Source: Nephromyces sp. MM_2019 (taxonomy: Eukaryota; Apicomplexa; Aconoidasida; Nephromycida). Taken from it: a DNA stretch of 40,831 bases. The translations under genes were made by a program, and so were the position numbers. Below, in pieces: positions 22,654-35,367 of the stretch (position 1 is its first letter; the number at the start of each line of letters is the position of its first letter). Under the pieces are notes generated by a model, which saw only the letters and a program-made list of their open reading frames with translations, ran no database searches and had not been told where the DNA came from. The DNA lies in assembly GCA_015657535.1 (NCBI GenBank), contig JADHZB010001618.1, forward strand, positions 1-40,831, given 5' to 3'.

Positions 22654-23280
22654 GTCTTCTTGGAATTTTTTCTTAAAATTACAACTACCTAATGTGCAAA
22701 TTTATGCTTTTAAGACTATTTTACAGGTAATCTAACTCTTTATACTATGGTGCATTTTTATGGAATAAGACCCCACTGAACGCAGTTTCAGCTATTTGTA
22801 GAACCACTGTTAATTGCCTGATGTACGTACACTGCTGTGTGATAGTTTTTTCCAGAAAAGAAAATCAAAAGAGTTAAGCTGCACAATGTCGCTGGCTTCT
22901 TCCGGCTAAGCCTTTTAGCTCGTGCCTTGTAGTATGATCTAGCGATGTGGCTGTCTCAAAAATAACTTAGACCTTACTATGCCTCTTAGCGCTTCCCTTA
23001 TTAGAACTTGTAGTATCATTACCATTAGTTTATGCACACCTAAGTCTGAGCATTTTGGCTCATCAACTTCAGCCTAATATAATTCCTATTAGCTCATTGG
23101 TGTATTCTGCAAAGTTAGCGAGTTCTTATGAGGGAAGTTATTGTATGAAGATATACAATAGTGTTTTTGTTGCGGTATGCTCTAGAAAACGTGGAAACTA
23201 GCTTATTTTCACGGTGCTACGCTTAATGGTCGTTTGGACTTAACAGTTTATCGTCGAGATGTTTGTCTTCAATTTATGTG

Positions 23281-23520
23281 TATCTACTAATCATGTTATA
23301 AGTTTTATATTTTGTATATAGGATATAAATTAACTATGAGGTTTTATTCAAAATTGTACATATACATTTTTTAATCTATTTATATTTTTCATTTAAAAAT
23401 ACAGTAAATTCCAATTGGAATAAAATGAATTATAAAGATTTAAAAAAGAGTATTGATGAAATAGATTTGAATACTTTAAAAAGCTATTTGCGAAGTTTCA
23501 TTTACATTATAATATCAAGC
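23281..23520. other. Extremely AT-rich island
   Basis: This stretch is far richer in A and T than its flanks and is followed abruptly by a GC-richer stretch (CTCCCGACTGTTTCCGCTCC, near 23550). It holds a 39-residue frame at 23425-23544 on the plus strand, beginning MNYKDLKKSIDEIDLNTLKS, with Lys/Asn/Ile/Asp-rich usage like that of organelle genomes. I do not recognise the peptide. It may be an inserted piece of organelle DNA, a matrix-type AT island or intron sequence. Confidence 0.4.
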
Positions 23521-24764
23521 CTGCGATATGCGATGAGTTCATAAAATCTCCCGACTGTTTCCGCTCCGAGTGTTGGTTTATAGTGTTGGACATTCAAATT
23601 TATAGTATATATTACGAAATGCAAGTATCTACCACTGAGAGTCTGGCTAAGCTAAAATAGCTCCAAACAGCATCTTTAGTGTGCGTTATAACAGCTTCAG
23701 TATCCTAGGAAAGGAGCTATACTGATCTACGCTCAGTGTCTTCTCTGCAATTACTGAGCTTCATTTTCTACCTAAATAAGGCGATTTTTGCCTTGATATT
23801 AGCTGTAACTACTTTCCCAACCTGTTTGCATAAAGTTAGACTTGCTATGGTGTTTGAATGAGTTTATTTCGACCTGCTATTGTTTATGAAATTCAACAAA
23901 ATTTGTTCAAAAGTGGTTTTGTATGTTGTTGTTAATGAGTGTGCGTAAATAGCTTGCCAGAAAGGGCTTTTTTATGGTGGCTGAGATCAAGTCTGCCCAA
24001 GTTTTTTTCTTTACTTATGTTGCTCTCCGTGCTGCTGCTTTTGGCTTATTAAGAATTGCAATATTTCACAAAAAACGGCTACGCTCCATTTGTTGTGGGA
24101 CAGTGTGTGTAAGGATATAGAGCTTATGGTAGAATTGACCCATTTAATTACAAAAAGAAGTTATTAAAAGCGTACCACACACATCCACACTCCCAGAAAA
24201 ATGCGCATCACTCATAACACACAATCGCACACCGCAAACTCCATAAAATTACTGTATAACAAATAAAAAATGTCAAAAAAATGTTTCTTAATGCAATATT
24301 GCTTTTTAGAGAATGTATCTCATGTTCCCCTTTTTCCTGTGCCTTCTTTTGGCTAAAGCAGCTCTTATTATTTCTATTAGTCTTGCTTGCTATGTAAAAG
24401 TTTTTAGTAACTGAAAAATTTGCGAATTGCACGTTATTCTTATGACTTAACTAGCATTCTTGCCATATTCAAAAGATTAATTTTGTTTTTTTTTCAGATA
24501 AATAAACTTTTTGAGGTAAAATAACCCTTGTTATGTTTGTTATTTTGAATTTTCTAGGTTTTGTGGTGTGCAAAAAATAGATGGAGATATCTTTAGTTTT
24601 TGCTAATTTTTGTTTGGGACCCCCGGACATTCCAAGCTCTCTAGAATCAGGAGTTTTACTCTAACTGAAATCCACTTAATTAATCTAACCCATAACAAAT
24701 CAAGGATTGGGAGTATGCGTATAGAGTCACCTTTTTCAAGCAGAGGTGATGCGTGCTTGATGGA

Positions 24765-27700
24765 ATGATGAATTACCCTGTGAAATCAAATAAGTTTATC
24801 CAATATGTTTACAACGATTCTTCCACTGCTGCCATATCTTCAAACTATTTGGAGTTAACTGGATTTTTTGGCTCAGATGTACGTTTGCATCGCTGTCTCT
24901 TGTTACTTTGCTGTTGAGTTATTACTAGGTAACATGTGGTGTGTGTGCTTTCAAAACTTATACTCGTTTTATTATTGGAAGCTACGACCGGGTGGGAGGG
25001 TTTAGCACTCGACTAAAAGGGGGCATCATTGCAGAGTCTGTCTACGTCTTTAACATTTTCAATAAAATGGTCGATGACTACTTTGAAAGAAGTTGATTTT
25101 CAGTTCAAAAATTAAAGTAAAATGGCTGGAGTAGCTGTAAAGGCAGGCAAATTAAAGGAAAAAATCTTTGATTTTGTTTATCAAAATTTTAGAGCTTTTA
25201 TCTGCTAATTTCCAGTAACAACATTGCATTATGTAGGATAGTAGCTGCTTAGAACCCACACACACTAAAGCATGCATTTCATTTAGCACGCACACAGACA
25301 AGAGTATGCACTTCCAGCAATACACGCGCTAGCGTATCTATATCTCACCTTTTTGCCGCTTTAAATGTATTTTCAGTGAATATTTTCGATTTCATAGAAT
25401 ACCCTTATCCTCGTACACTAAAATACTTTTCAAAAATCTGTTGCATGTCACGAAAGCTATTACCATGGGCTGTTGAAGGCTCATGATTATACCCTCCAGT
25501 TGATATATATATATATTGCATTCAAGGATTTTGTAGGTAGATAAAACCTCAACATTTTTCTGCTAGATTAAGCAAGCCTGTGCTGAGATATTTTTTGCTA
25601 CTTCACTTTTTAAAATGCCAAACTCCCTTCATTTTTGTGGATTTTCTTGCAATCTTTGGCATACATCTCATAGGTGTATCAAGAGGGGATGCTTGACTAT
25701 GACATGATTCCCTGAGTGAAAGCCTCAATAATCCGCCTGTAAATTCCGGCGCACATTAATTTGTGCTATAGAATTTGCAAAGTAGGCATGAGCAATTGCT
25801 AAATTCCCCGATCAGGATGCTATTACCAATTTTCTTTGTTTATTATAAGAGACAATCCCACGCATTTCCAACCTAAAAGGTGCAGATCATCGACGCTCTT
25901 TTTGATATACTAGAATTGTCAGATTTGCTCGAGTTCTAGTATGAAGGCCATGCCGAAGCAGGCGAATAACTGTTATACCTGATATATTTTCTCTACTCCC
26001 TGTGTGCGTGAGCAGCGAGACGAATTCATGTGCCGACAACCTTGGGGTAGAACCCCCTTTGAAACTTAGCGCTGTAGTGTATGGTTGACAATTTTCTTGT
26101 AGATATCTAGAGTACTGGCCTGAATGACACTATGCCAGCAAGCGATTACTTGAAGTTCTGAGATTCTAATTTATGCTTTGCATACGAGAGTGAAGGCATT
26201 GGGGTGAACCCGAAAGAAGGGAAATTATTTGAGAGTACTGATTTTCTTATCATATTCTTTTTTCTGGGGATATCTCTTTTCACATTACTCATGCCATATT
26301 GTTTCTCTATACATATATATAACTGAATATGCTTCTGATGATAGTATTTTCGTGTACTTTTTGGCAGGGAAAATGCAGGATGATTTTATTACGTTGTTAG
26401 TTTTTTTTTCTTTAGGCGATGGCAATAGTGGCCTTATCATAGGTGAGAAACAGTGTGAGATGGAAGTTCAATTTTTACAAAAGAGCAGCACACGCAGCAT
26501 GCCGCCCCTCCCAGGCGTTACCTCTGCAACTCTATCAGGCGCTTTTTGCACTGCGTCTCCTGCGAATGGCTCTGTTTGCCCAGATGAAGACAATATTACC
26601 ACAAAAGTTCTTTCCTTGAATTCCCGGCCTTCAATTATGCATGCAGGCCATGAGCGGGTGGGAGCTGGTTTTTTTACGTTAGGAAATGAAGGAGTCAATA
26701 CTCCACGTATTCTACAAAGAAGTGATTGTGATGAAGTTACCAGGGAATGCCACAGAGATAAATTTTGTGTAGGGAAGGAAGAGCGAAAGCTCAGTCTAGG
26801 GGAACAGCAGTTTCTCTACTATGGTGCAAGTGAAAATTTAGATAGCAACAACAGCCCAAATAAGTTATCAATGCCTCTGAGAGAATCTATGGTTCCCAGT
26901 GAGGGCGGATCACCAGGGCGCTACAGCTGTGAATCTTTTATATTCTCTCCTTCCGGAGATACAGAAGGTGATGATGCTTTCGCTCTCTTTTTTTAATCTA
27001 TCTTTAGCAGAGTAGTGACCTTACTCCAAGTTTCGAGAAGCAAGTCAAAGTAACATTCGCGAAATTTCATTCAATAAGAATTTGGATTCATGATATACTG
27101 CCGTGCTTCAACTTCAATGTTGGACGACCACTCTCTATTAGGATGACCATTTCGTATATGCAAAACCATCTACTTCTTGCTTTAAAATAGTTAAATTTTG
27201 CGCATTTTTTGATATTTTTATTAGCTGGAGGGAGTAAGTACCATATCTCGCAATCTCTCTGAGCGTCCACAGCTAAGCCTACTTCTTTTAGATCGTCCTC
27301 ATGTTGAACTTTATATTTTGTTGGTTGTTTAGCGCAGTGTAATTCTGATCTCAAGTTATGAATTTTTTTCCCCAGACGTTGAATTTCTATGTTTTACGCA
27401 GCATCTGTTTTACGTGGCCCTCAAGATGGCAATGAACGATTCCTTTCTGATCATCCAAGGCTGACTCGCCATCACGTGGTGGCACCTGTCGATTTATCTA
27501 TCAATTTTGCTTTTACCAAAGGTGTGTTGTGTGTGTTTATGTTCTTACCATGATTGCTGACTATCTTTGCTATTCTGTTTAACCAGTTATTTCTTTCTAA
27601 AATCTTTTTTCGGTGACGCTCTAGAGAAGTTATCAGCTTATCAACGTTTTTGTGCTTGTCTGCATAACGCTTTTTGAAAAGGGAATGAGCACTGATGACT

Positions 27701-30700
27701 AATTAGTAAATGCTTCGCCTTGTGTGTGTGTGTGTGTGTGTATATATATCTACTGTCACAATGCTCATATTTTGTCGTAGATTTTATGACTCTGCTGCAG
27801 CCTCCTTTTCAAATATTTTCTCTAGCTCTTTGTCGATATTTTTGATTATACAAATACGAATTTTAGTTTTGTTTTTGTGCTTCTTTCTTCCTGTGGCATA
27901 GGTACCGCAGCTACCTATTTCTGTGAAGCTTCTGCGTTGTAAAATTTGTGTAAAAATATAAATATAGCAAGACGTAATATATACACATTATATATGCTTC
28001 CGGCTTATAATGTAGAAAAATCCAATTTACTTATCCTAGAGTTTGCAAAAAAATTGAGAAAACGATATAGAATTTTTAATATCTGAAAATTTTGATTTGA
28101 TTTTTCCAAGCTTTATCTCCAAATTTTTCTTGTACGGTAAAAAAGTTAAGTGTGTTGTGGGTACCCATGGAATTGTATTTGCTGGTCCGCAGGGGAGGGT
28201 CTTCTCTCTTTCTGTATCGTGTGCGTGTAATGGCTATCACTTAATATCACAAATACTTTTTTTGTAGCTCCTCAAGTTTGTCTGGGCATGATGAGTCTTG
28301 GAGCATAGTTATCCTGTGTATCATCTATGGTCTTTAACCCTCCAATGGGGGCTAGTCTTTTTTTTTTTTCATTAAATTTGTTAATGCTGCGTTTCATACC
28401 TATTTTCTTCCATTTATGCTTTTTTTTCACTTTATTTTTGTGTGCTTATTATATTGCGCAACTAGCTCTTCACAACAGCGTTAACTCCCAGTACTTCTTT
28501 TTTTTTGAAGCTGAAGCTGACCAGGTTACTTCCAGGAGCACGTCGCCTCGTATATCTCCTGTTGCATACACTAGTGACATCACCAAATTAGAGAATATGG
28601 GAAAGTCGGATGCCCCCAATACGACGTACATGCTTAGAAACAGCCAGTCTACTCCCCAAAAAAACCGAATTTCTGTGGGTCATAAGTTTGAAAGTGCTAC
28701 TAATCAATCCGTAGCGTCATCACGAGTTTCTCCAACTTCAGCAAGTTTGCAAGCCTCTAAAACTTTCCCCCGTCCCGCTTTATCAACTTCTTGGTTTATT
28801 CCACCGGATGGTTCCTGTATGAACTGTTCAGGAGCCTCCGCAGTATCTTCTTTTGTAGCTGCATCCTCTCATCTCAATCAATTTAGCAAAAAGGGTTCTC
28901 ATTCAGTGAATAAATCAAACCCTTCTTATACTTCTAATCCTTTAAAGAAGAGTTCGTACAATGAAGTTTTGATGAATAAAAATTCTACTAAAGGGCGTGA
29001 AAAAATGTGTGCGAAGTCATCAGGGATAAATTCTGCCACTACTGAAGCCCCGTTAAACGATAAAAATGTCACGGAAATATCTAAATCCGCGCAATCTTCA
29101 GCTACACACTGCGCGGACGTTGCTTCTGGTTATATTCAGCTTAGGCTCTCTCATGATTACTCACCAGTTTTTTCTGTAGTAGTCGAATGCTTGAAATGCT
29201 CTGCATATCGCCCATTCGTTTTGCATAAGTGGATGTCAAAAAATTTGAGTTGTTCTTTGGCAGTTGTTTCCATCAGCGGGGTATTTATTAATATTTGAAT
29301 TTTTCTTTATCATAGTGTGTGCGAATCCGGATGTATGTATACGTGGCTAGTGGCGTGAGCATAAGAATCGTCTTTGCTTAGTCGTGAAAGTACATTTTTT
29401 GAGGCTGCGCATCTTCTTGAAGTGTCTTCCCGATAGAATAACTACCATTAGTTGTGAATGCACAAAGTAATAACATTGCCCATTAACTAACGATTGACAC
29501 TGCCTTCATATACATTATAAGAATTTTTTTTTCTCATCAGCTCTCGTGGCTAACTATGGCAAGTCAAATCTTAACATCCTTGATCGCCTGCTTTTGGTCG
29601 CCTTCCTCAAGAAATTACTCGACATGGAAAATGCTTGTTTGGAGCCCAATCTTTGTAACTATTTACAGCAGGTAGAGATTAAATTACTTCTATTACCGAA
29701 TTTTGTTTGCCAGTTTGCCATTGTGAGCGAGAGTGGGCAAGCATATATGTTTTTTGTTAAATTCGCGACTGTTTTTTACTCTTCTTCTCCTCGAGCTTAT
29801 ATTTTCATGCTGTGTTCTAGGAACACTTTCTTAAATTTTGCCTTATTCTGCAGGTTTTTTTTTTTTTTAACATTTAATTCCAGAAGTTTTTGACTCATCG
29901 CCAATTTTTCGGTGTGTTACTACCCCATTAATGTATCACATTTTGCATTAAATCTACAGGATTCTATCCAGGGTTTGGTCCAGAGAGAGGGTCATCTAAC
30001 TTGGTCCTGCTCGATCACGCCGGTGTGTGCCTCATTTTTTTTCTTGGAATAGCTGGCTGTGTGCCTTGAGAGACGATTTTATCTGGCACAATGGCCAGGC
30101 GTATTAGGCCTCTCATTGTTTCTAAGCTTCCTTCGAGGAAAATTTTTAGTTCTCTCGCTGTTATATCCTCACATGATCTGTGTTGATACTCTGCGTAGTG
30201 TTATCTGATTTTAATTAGAGTTTAGCACTCACCATAATGATTACTGCATTGTGAAGATGTAATAGATTCTAAAATTAATTTTATGTCAACTCCTGGCAAG
30301 CTGGAGTAATAAGGTTTTAGGGGCGTAGACTTCATTAAACTATAGTATTCAAAATACACAAAGAGTCTGCTTCTTGGTAGTGTGTTTAGTTTGAGCACTT
30401 TATGCGTCTGATGACGTTCTTAATAGCAAGATTCCTCTGATTAATGCTTGCGGTTTTTTTTACTTTCTTTGGCAGAGCTCTAGTGATATTTTTTAATACC
30501 TCGCTGAAGATGGGCTTCTGTGCATGTATGTTTGTGTTAGATACTTTACCTTTATGAGCTTTGGTTTCTCGGGTTTTACAATGCTCTTGAGCGTGTAGAA
30601 CTTGGGAAAAGCAAATTTTTTTAGTTACATGGATGAATAGAGGGCGTTATTTATCTGCGAAACTATAATTTGAAGAATTATGATATACCAGTAAAAACAA

Positions 30701-33509
30701 GCCATTTGGCACTTACGAAGTAATACGTGTTTTGAGAGCCCCGTGACCTACGATTGATTCCAAAGGCTAATTTGTTTCTTCCCAACATGATTTCTTCTCC
30801 TTGTAGGATAGATGATTTTTTACATTCAATCTTAACTGATATTTTTCCTTGTGATTTTACGTAGCTCGAACGGTTTATTTGCGCCATTACTGAATAAAAG
30901 AGCTATGTGTGAAAATCTATGCGATGCTTTGGATTAAATAAAAAAAATCTTCAAAATAGTTTATTATACATATCTGGGAGATAATTTGGCTTGTTTATTT
31001 TTTCAAGCTATTTGTTCTTTTTGGTTTCAATTTATTGTATTTTCAGTGATTAAGACAGCTAGATTTTCCCTTTATATTTTTCCAAAACAGAGAATCGCAG
31101 CGTATCGTAAATTTGGGCTGATTAATCATAATAATATCTGCTACCTTAACGCCGTCATTCAAGCGCTATTGCCCGTCAGCCCCTTGTGGGATCTTGCCTT
31201 ACTCCCCTTTGGTTTGTTTGACTGCAAGTCTAGACCTTTTTGGAGCTCAATGCTAAAGCTAGCTGTGACCGTATTTACTCCCATTGGTGCTGGAAGGATT
31301 CCTATGGATGGAACCTCCAAAGCTTCTACGTTGCACTGCGACACTTACCCTCCTGATATTCCTTCATCAGTCTCATTATCTACTGCCTCTAGTGCCGATT
31401 CCACAATACTGCGGACTAACTCCACCCGTGCTATAGATTTGTTTGAACATTTAATGCCCATTGCAGAAAAATGGCTAGAATTACATGGTGATTTGAAGTT
31501 TGGAGACCCGCAGGATGCCTCTGAATTTTTGGGGTTCCTTCTGAACTCTCTGGCTGACGAGTGCAAGTGGCAGGTACAGTTGGATTAATTTTTGTGCCTT
31601 GTTGCATTTAGACTTGCTTATTCTGCCTCATAACCTACGCTACACATCTTAGTTCGCTTTTTTTTCGTATACTCAAAAAAGCGCTTGTACTTTTTTATTG
31701 TAGAGATACATCGTTGAAGCTAACGGCTTACGTTATCAAGATGATAGCTTCGTCAAAATTGGAAGAAAGAATCGGCAGGTCAAGGATTCCTCCCATGGAT
31801 ATGACATGGACTCCCCTATCTACAGGTAATTTGCCTATTTGAGAAATGGCGTTTATTATGCAATTTTATTTTACCTAACCTTGCTCAGAAAAATTGCAAT
31901 ATTGATATACGCACGCATACACTGCTGTGAAGAGTTATGCTAGATGTTCTCAATTTATTTTATGAGAGGCTGTTTATGTGGTATTTTTTTAGAAATTTTT
32001 TGTTATTTTTTCATATTTTTTTAGTTTTTTCTAATGGCAACGTCATGTTATACAGGGTACTTATGCTTGCGTTGATACTAAATAAACGGATGACTTTAGG
32101 AAAAGTACATATTGTTATCCTCTCCACTTTTTTTTCATTTTCGGTTAAATGATATAATGAGATAAACTCGCTTGCCTAAAATCTGTGTGATGCCCTTAAG
32201 AAGTTACTCTCTTGAATTTAGGTAGCTAGGATGTTATATGAATTGCAGAACAACTTTATATTTGAAGTGGTAAATTATGAAGGGGCAGTTGCTTACTTTT
32301 CTCTTTCCCTCTAATATACCACCTTGCTTGATTCTGCCTTGAAAATGCTAGTCTGGATGGTTTGGGTCGTGTGCTAGAACTGTAGCATTCGAAAATAGCT
32401 TAAAAGTATGTATTACTTATGTAAGTCAACTTTTGCGGAGAGTCTTTGCGTCAATCAGTCGCTGATTTTATGTATGGATAATTGAAGCTTCCTATTAAGT
32501 TCAAGCTTATCTAGTATATAATCCTCCAAGATAGTGAGCATTAGCATGTTGCTTCTGTGCTCCATGTGCAAGCGTGACATAACTAGAATTTTTGTGTCGT
32601 TTTAATAGAATATTTGGTGGAGTGATACGAACCGTTAACCGTGGCAAGCGAGGTGAAACATTATCTCGAGGGGTTGAACCCTTTTTAATTCTGGATATAC
32701 CGCTCAATGATGCTGACAAAAGTTTGGAGGCACTATTTGAGCGGTTCTTTTGCGAAGAATTTCTTACTCCAAAGGCAAGCTATGTGGGCTCTAAGCCCTA
32801 TGGCCAGAATCCGTCAGTTGCTGGGAATATTCGCTCCCGAGAGTCCTACTTGGAGCGCCTTCCTCCTGTGCTTATCATCTGCTTAAAACGATTTTACTAT
32901 GATAATCGAACTGCTTCTGTGAAAAAGGTTTCAAGGCAGATTCAGTTCAGCAACACTTTGAAGATCAAGCCTAATTGGTTAATGTCAACAGGTCTGAACC
33001 AAAGGTCACCGCAAACACTTACTGATGAAAAAAATTCGGGAATCGATGATTCGAATGTGATGATGAGCTCAGCTGCTGCATTCCCTGCGATCCAGCCAAG
33101 CCATAAACGGTCAGACTATTCCTTGTGGAGGAACTCTGCTGTGCCCATACCAAGCTCCAATGTGCTCCAACCTTCATTTGAAGAACCTGCTACGAATTTC
33201 GATCCCGCTTTTCAATATAATTCAAGCAACTTAACGAAAATCCCAGGAGTAATTTCAGAAGGAAGTTTCTTGGGAGGTGCACACGATGTTGTATATGACC
33301 TGGTGTCTGTTATATGCCATTCAGGTAACTCGGTAGAAGCCGGTCACTATACATCAGCTGTTCGGTCAGAAGATCCAATGTGGTGTGTGTGCAATGATGA
33401 AATTATTGTGATGCGAAGATTCAGGGAGGTTCAAAGTATCCCTGGTGCTTATATATTTGTCTATATTAATCAAAAACACACGGTTTCGCTAATTCCTGGA
33501 GAAAAATAG
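24765..33509 (+). CDS. Ubiquitin-specific protease (peptidase C19, UBP/USP10-like)
   Basis: A thiol protease that removes ubiquitin from proteins. The catalytic part is secure. The Cys box GLINHNNICYLNAVIQALL (Cys codon 31139-31141) is followed by FGDPQDASEFLGFLLNSL, FGGVIRTVNRG, EPFLILDIPL, ERLPPVLIICLKRFYYD and the His box EAGHYTSAV (His codon 33345-33347). CNDEII supplies Asn-Asp at 33393-33398. Exons joined in phase are 26416-26967, 27402-27521, 28511 to about 29128 (or 29248), 29541-29671, 29960-30022, 31091-31573, 31704-31825 and 32609-33509. The first exon is probably 24765-24878 (starts MMNYPVKSNKFIQYVY, ends TGFFGSD). Phases then require one more exon, for which 26016-26046 (31 bases, RDEFMCRQPWG) fits. 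The protein is about 1,040 residues. The half before the Cys box is Ser/Asn/Thr-rich low complexity, and an insert of about 90 residues (about 33000-33270) precedes the His region. The 3' end of exon 28511 and the 5' end are uncertain. Closest by layout to USP10/Ubp3; substrate unknown. Confidence 0.9.
25503..25516. repeat. (AT)7 microsatellite
   Basis: An uninterrupted AT run in the first large intron of the protease gene. Likely polymorphic and without coding effect. Confidence 0.7.
27721..27749. repeat. (TG)10 plus TA-run microsatellite
   Basis: Ten TG units (27721-27740) run directly into a TA run (27741-27749). The repeat sits in the protease intron between the exons ending at 27521 and starting at 28511. 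Shorter TG runs occur just after the donor at 27521. GT-rich sequence in introns can affect splicing, but nothing here shows that it does. Confidence 0.85.
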
Positions 33510-34443
33510 ATTGTAAACCTGTAAGTAGCACTCACAAGACAAGATTTTATGCACATAGGAGCTACATATGCATGCATATCTTAAGCCTGAGCTATTGATA
33601 TCTTTGCTCACGCAATATTTCAACTTGATAACACTATTTACTTGAATGCCTGCGACTCAGACTAGGATAGAATAGATGTGTTAATGATACCAATATGGTG
33701 AATAGAATTCATATATTATTATTTTCTATTGTCCCTTTTGAGCATCTCCTTTTTATAATGAAATCGTTTGTTTGCCTTGAATTGTGTTAAATTTTACCAC
33801 CTCACCTTTAGGTTCGAGCACATAGTATGCGGGACGTGTCGCTCTGTGCGCTTAGTTCAGGGTAGTATTTCTTTTTATCCTCCTGATGCTTGGAGTAAAA
33901 TTCGATATATTTCTTACGTACACATGTGAATTCCTGCTGTTGGAATTTGCTGCCATCTGAATGCGTTTTTTCCGCTTTGATGCTTCCTCAACTCAGTACA
34001 TGTCATCCCTGGAATTTATACGCTGTACCATTCAATCGAGACACTTGGAAGTCAGTAGAATGCCCACTTTTCCAAAGCTTTTTTTCTTTCGATACTTGTA
34101 TTTACTACAGGAAACATGGTTCTCATGCGTTACTTAATATCTTGATAACACCCTAGCGAAGGCCTAAAACTTTGCGTACATGTGCTGCTTTCAAATACTT
34201 TCACTTTTCTCTGTGTACACATCATGGGACTGTTCCTTAATGTTTTTTCTATGCCGGCAGAATACGCTGAACTTTTTCCTGTTAGTTTTTGAAAATATCA
34301 GATGCAGTATTCCCTTACTCTTGTTTTATCATAAATGGCGTTATATATTATGTTGATCTGGTGGCAACTAATCAAATCTTGCAAGTAACGGATATTTGAC
34401 GAATTTGTACGTTGTTCGCAAATTGCATTAAGGCTGCGTAACT

Positions 34444-34465
34444 CAGCATTCCCAAACGAATGCTG
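34444..34465. repeat. Hairpin, 8-bp arms and 6-base loop
   Basis: CAGCATTC and GAATGCTG flank CCAAAC, about 0.9 kb after the protease stop codon. No T-run follows. It may be chance or a 3' UTR structure if the transcript reaches this far. Confidence 0.4.
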
Positions 34466-35342
34466 TCTTAGATTGCTTGTTGTTTCATTGATGGGACTCT
34501 ATGGGGCTGCAACTCCGAGTTGTATACTTTATGGAAGCAATACGATTTCTTACGTCAAATATGCACATTTGAAAGATTCTCATAGGCAGTGGCAATTTAT
34601 ATGAATATACAAATGCTGTCCTTGTCGGTTTGCCTTTTGTTCATTATAGTTTCATTCCGTGCCATAGGCTGAACCATTGCGCTTCGTAGACCTGCGAGTT
34701 GAGCGGAGATAGTTTGAAGCTAGATGTATATCTACCTATAATGTTTTTAGAAACACTTAGTAGGCAGCGCCGGAAGCAGCTTGCAATTCTGCTATTACAG
34801 CCCCTCTTCCGGTGAAATTTCTGAAAGTTTTTAAAAACGTTTTCGTAGCAGTAGAGCCCCCCATGTGCGTATATTTCCAAAGCGTGCTTGTCGTCCACAT
34901 CTGCTAATAGCTGTGAAAAAGTTTCTTACCTGCTACTTTACTATACGATCCCTTTATTCCTCAGTATCAATGTCTCCCTGTGATTAATATTACCTGGCCG
35001 CTATTGTTTATAGTTGAGATTTTTCTCCAACTACTCATAATTTTTTGACTTTTGTTTCATTACTTGTTAGTCACGTTTTGGGTTGCCTTACAGCGTGTTG
35101 AAGGATATATTGCATTTATGCCTTGTAATTACCAGATAAATCTGTAGTTATAATTGGATTTGGCGTTTTTTCTGCGTTATTGAGGCTTCTGCAGCTTGCT
35201 TATTGCTTACTTATTCGCCATACATGAATCTAAGATATTGCCATGTTCAAGTGGTTTTTATCGTGACTTAATTACAACCAGCCAGTGTAAGATGAAGGGT
35301 GGATACAGCTATGGCAAGGGTGCCCTAGTGGTGGGATAAAAT

Positions 35343-35367
35343 ATTCAAGAAGTTTCACTTCTTGAAT
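35343..35367. repeat. Perfect hairpin, 10-bp arms and 5-base loop
   Basis: ATTCAAGAAG and CTTCTTGAAT flank TTTCA. It lies at the right edge of the T-rich domain that starts upstream of the protease gene, so it may fall near the end of that transcription unit. Function unknown. Confidence 0.65.

Larger units (their letters stand above)
18194..24764. other. Long stretch without a recognised gene, upstream of the C19 protease
   Basis: Several short frames exist (19263-19445 minus against 19305-19505 plus; 20276-20464 and 20606-20794 plus; 21150-21467 minus; 21976-22188 plus), but none shows a known domain. The part at 20.2-20.9 kb is GC-richer than its surroundings. From about 20.9 kb onward the plus strand is T-rich, as in the introns of the downstream protease, so 5' untranslated exons of that gene or exons of another plus-strand gene may lie here. 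The frame at 21150-21467 (minus) has a hydrophobic stretch (ILILANIIIAAII), which is not enough to name it. Confidence 0.45.

Noticed and set aside
27710..27901. Plus-strand frame beginning MLRLVCVCVCVYIS
   Set aside because: It is the translation of the TG microsatellite inside a protease intron.
31159..31566. Minus-strand frames (61 and 73 codons) opposite the Cys-box exon
   Set aside because: They are antisense shadows of the well-supported protease exon 31091-31573.
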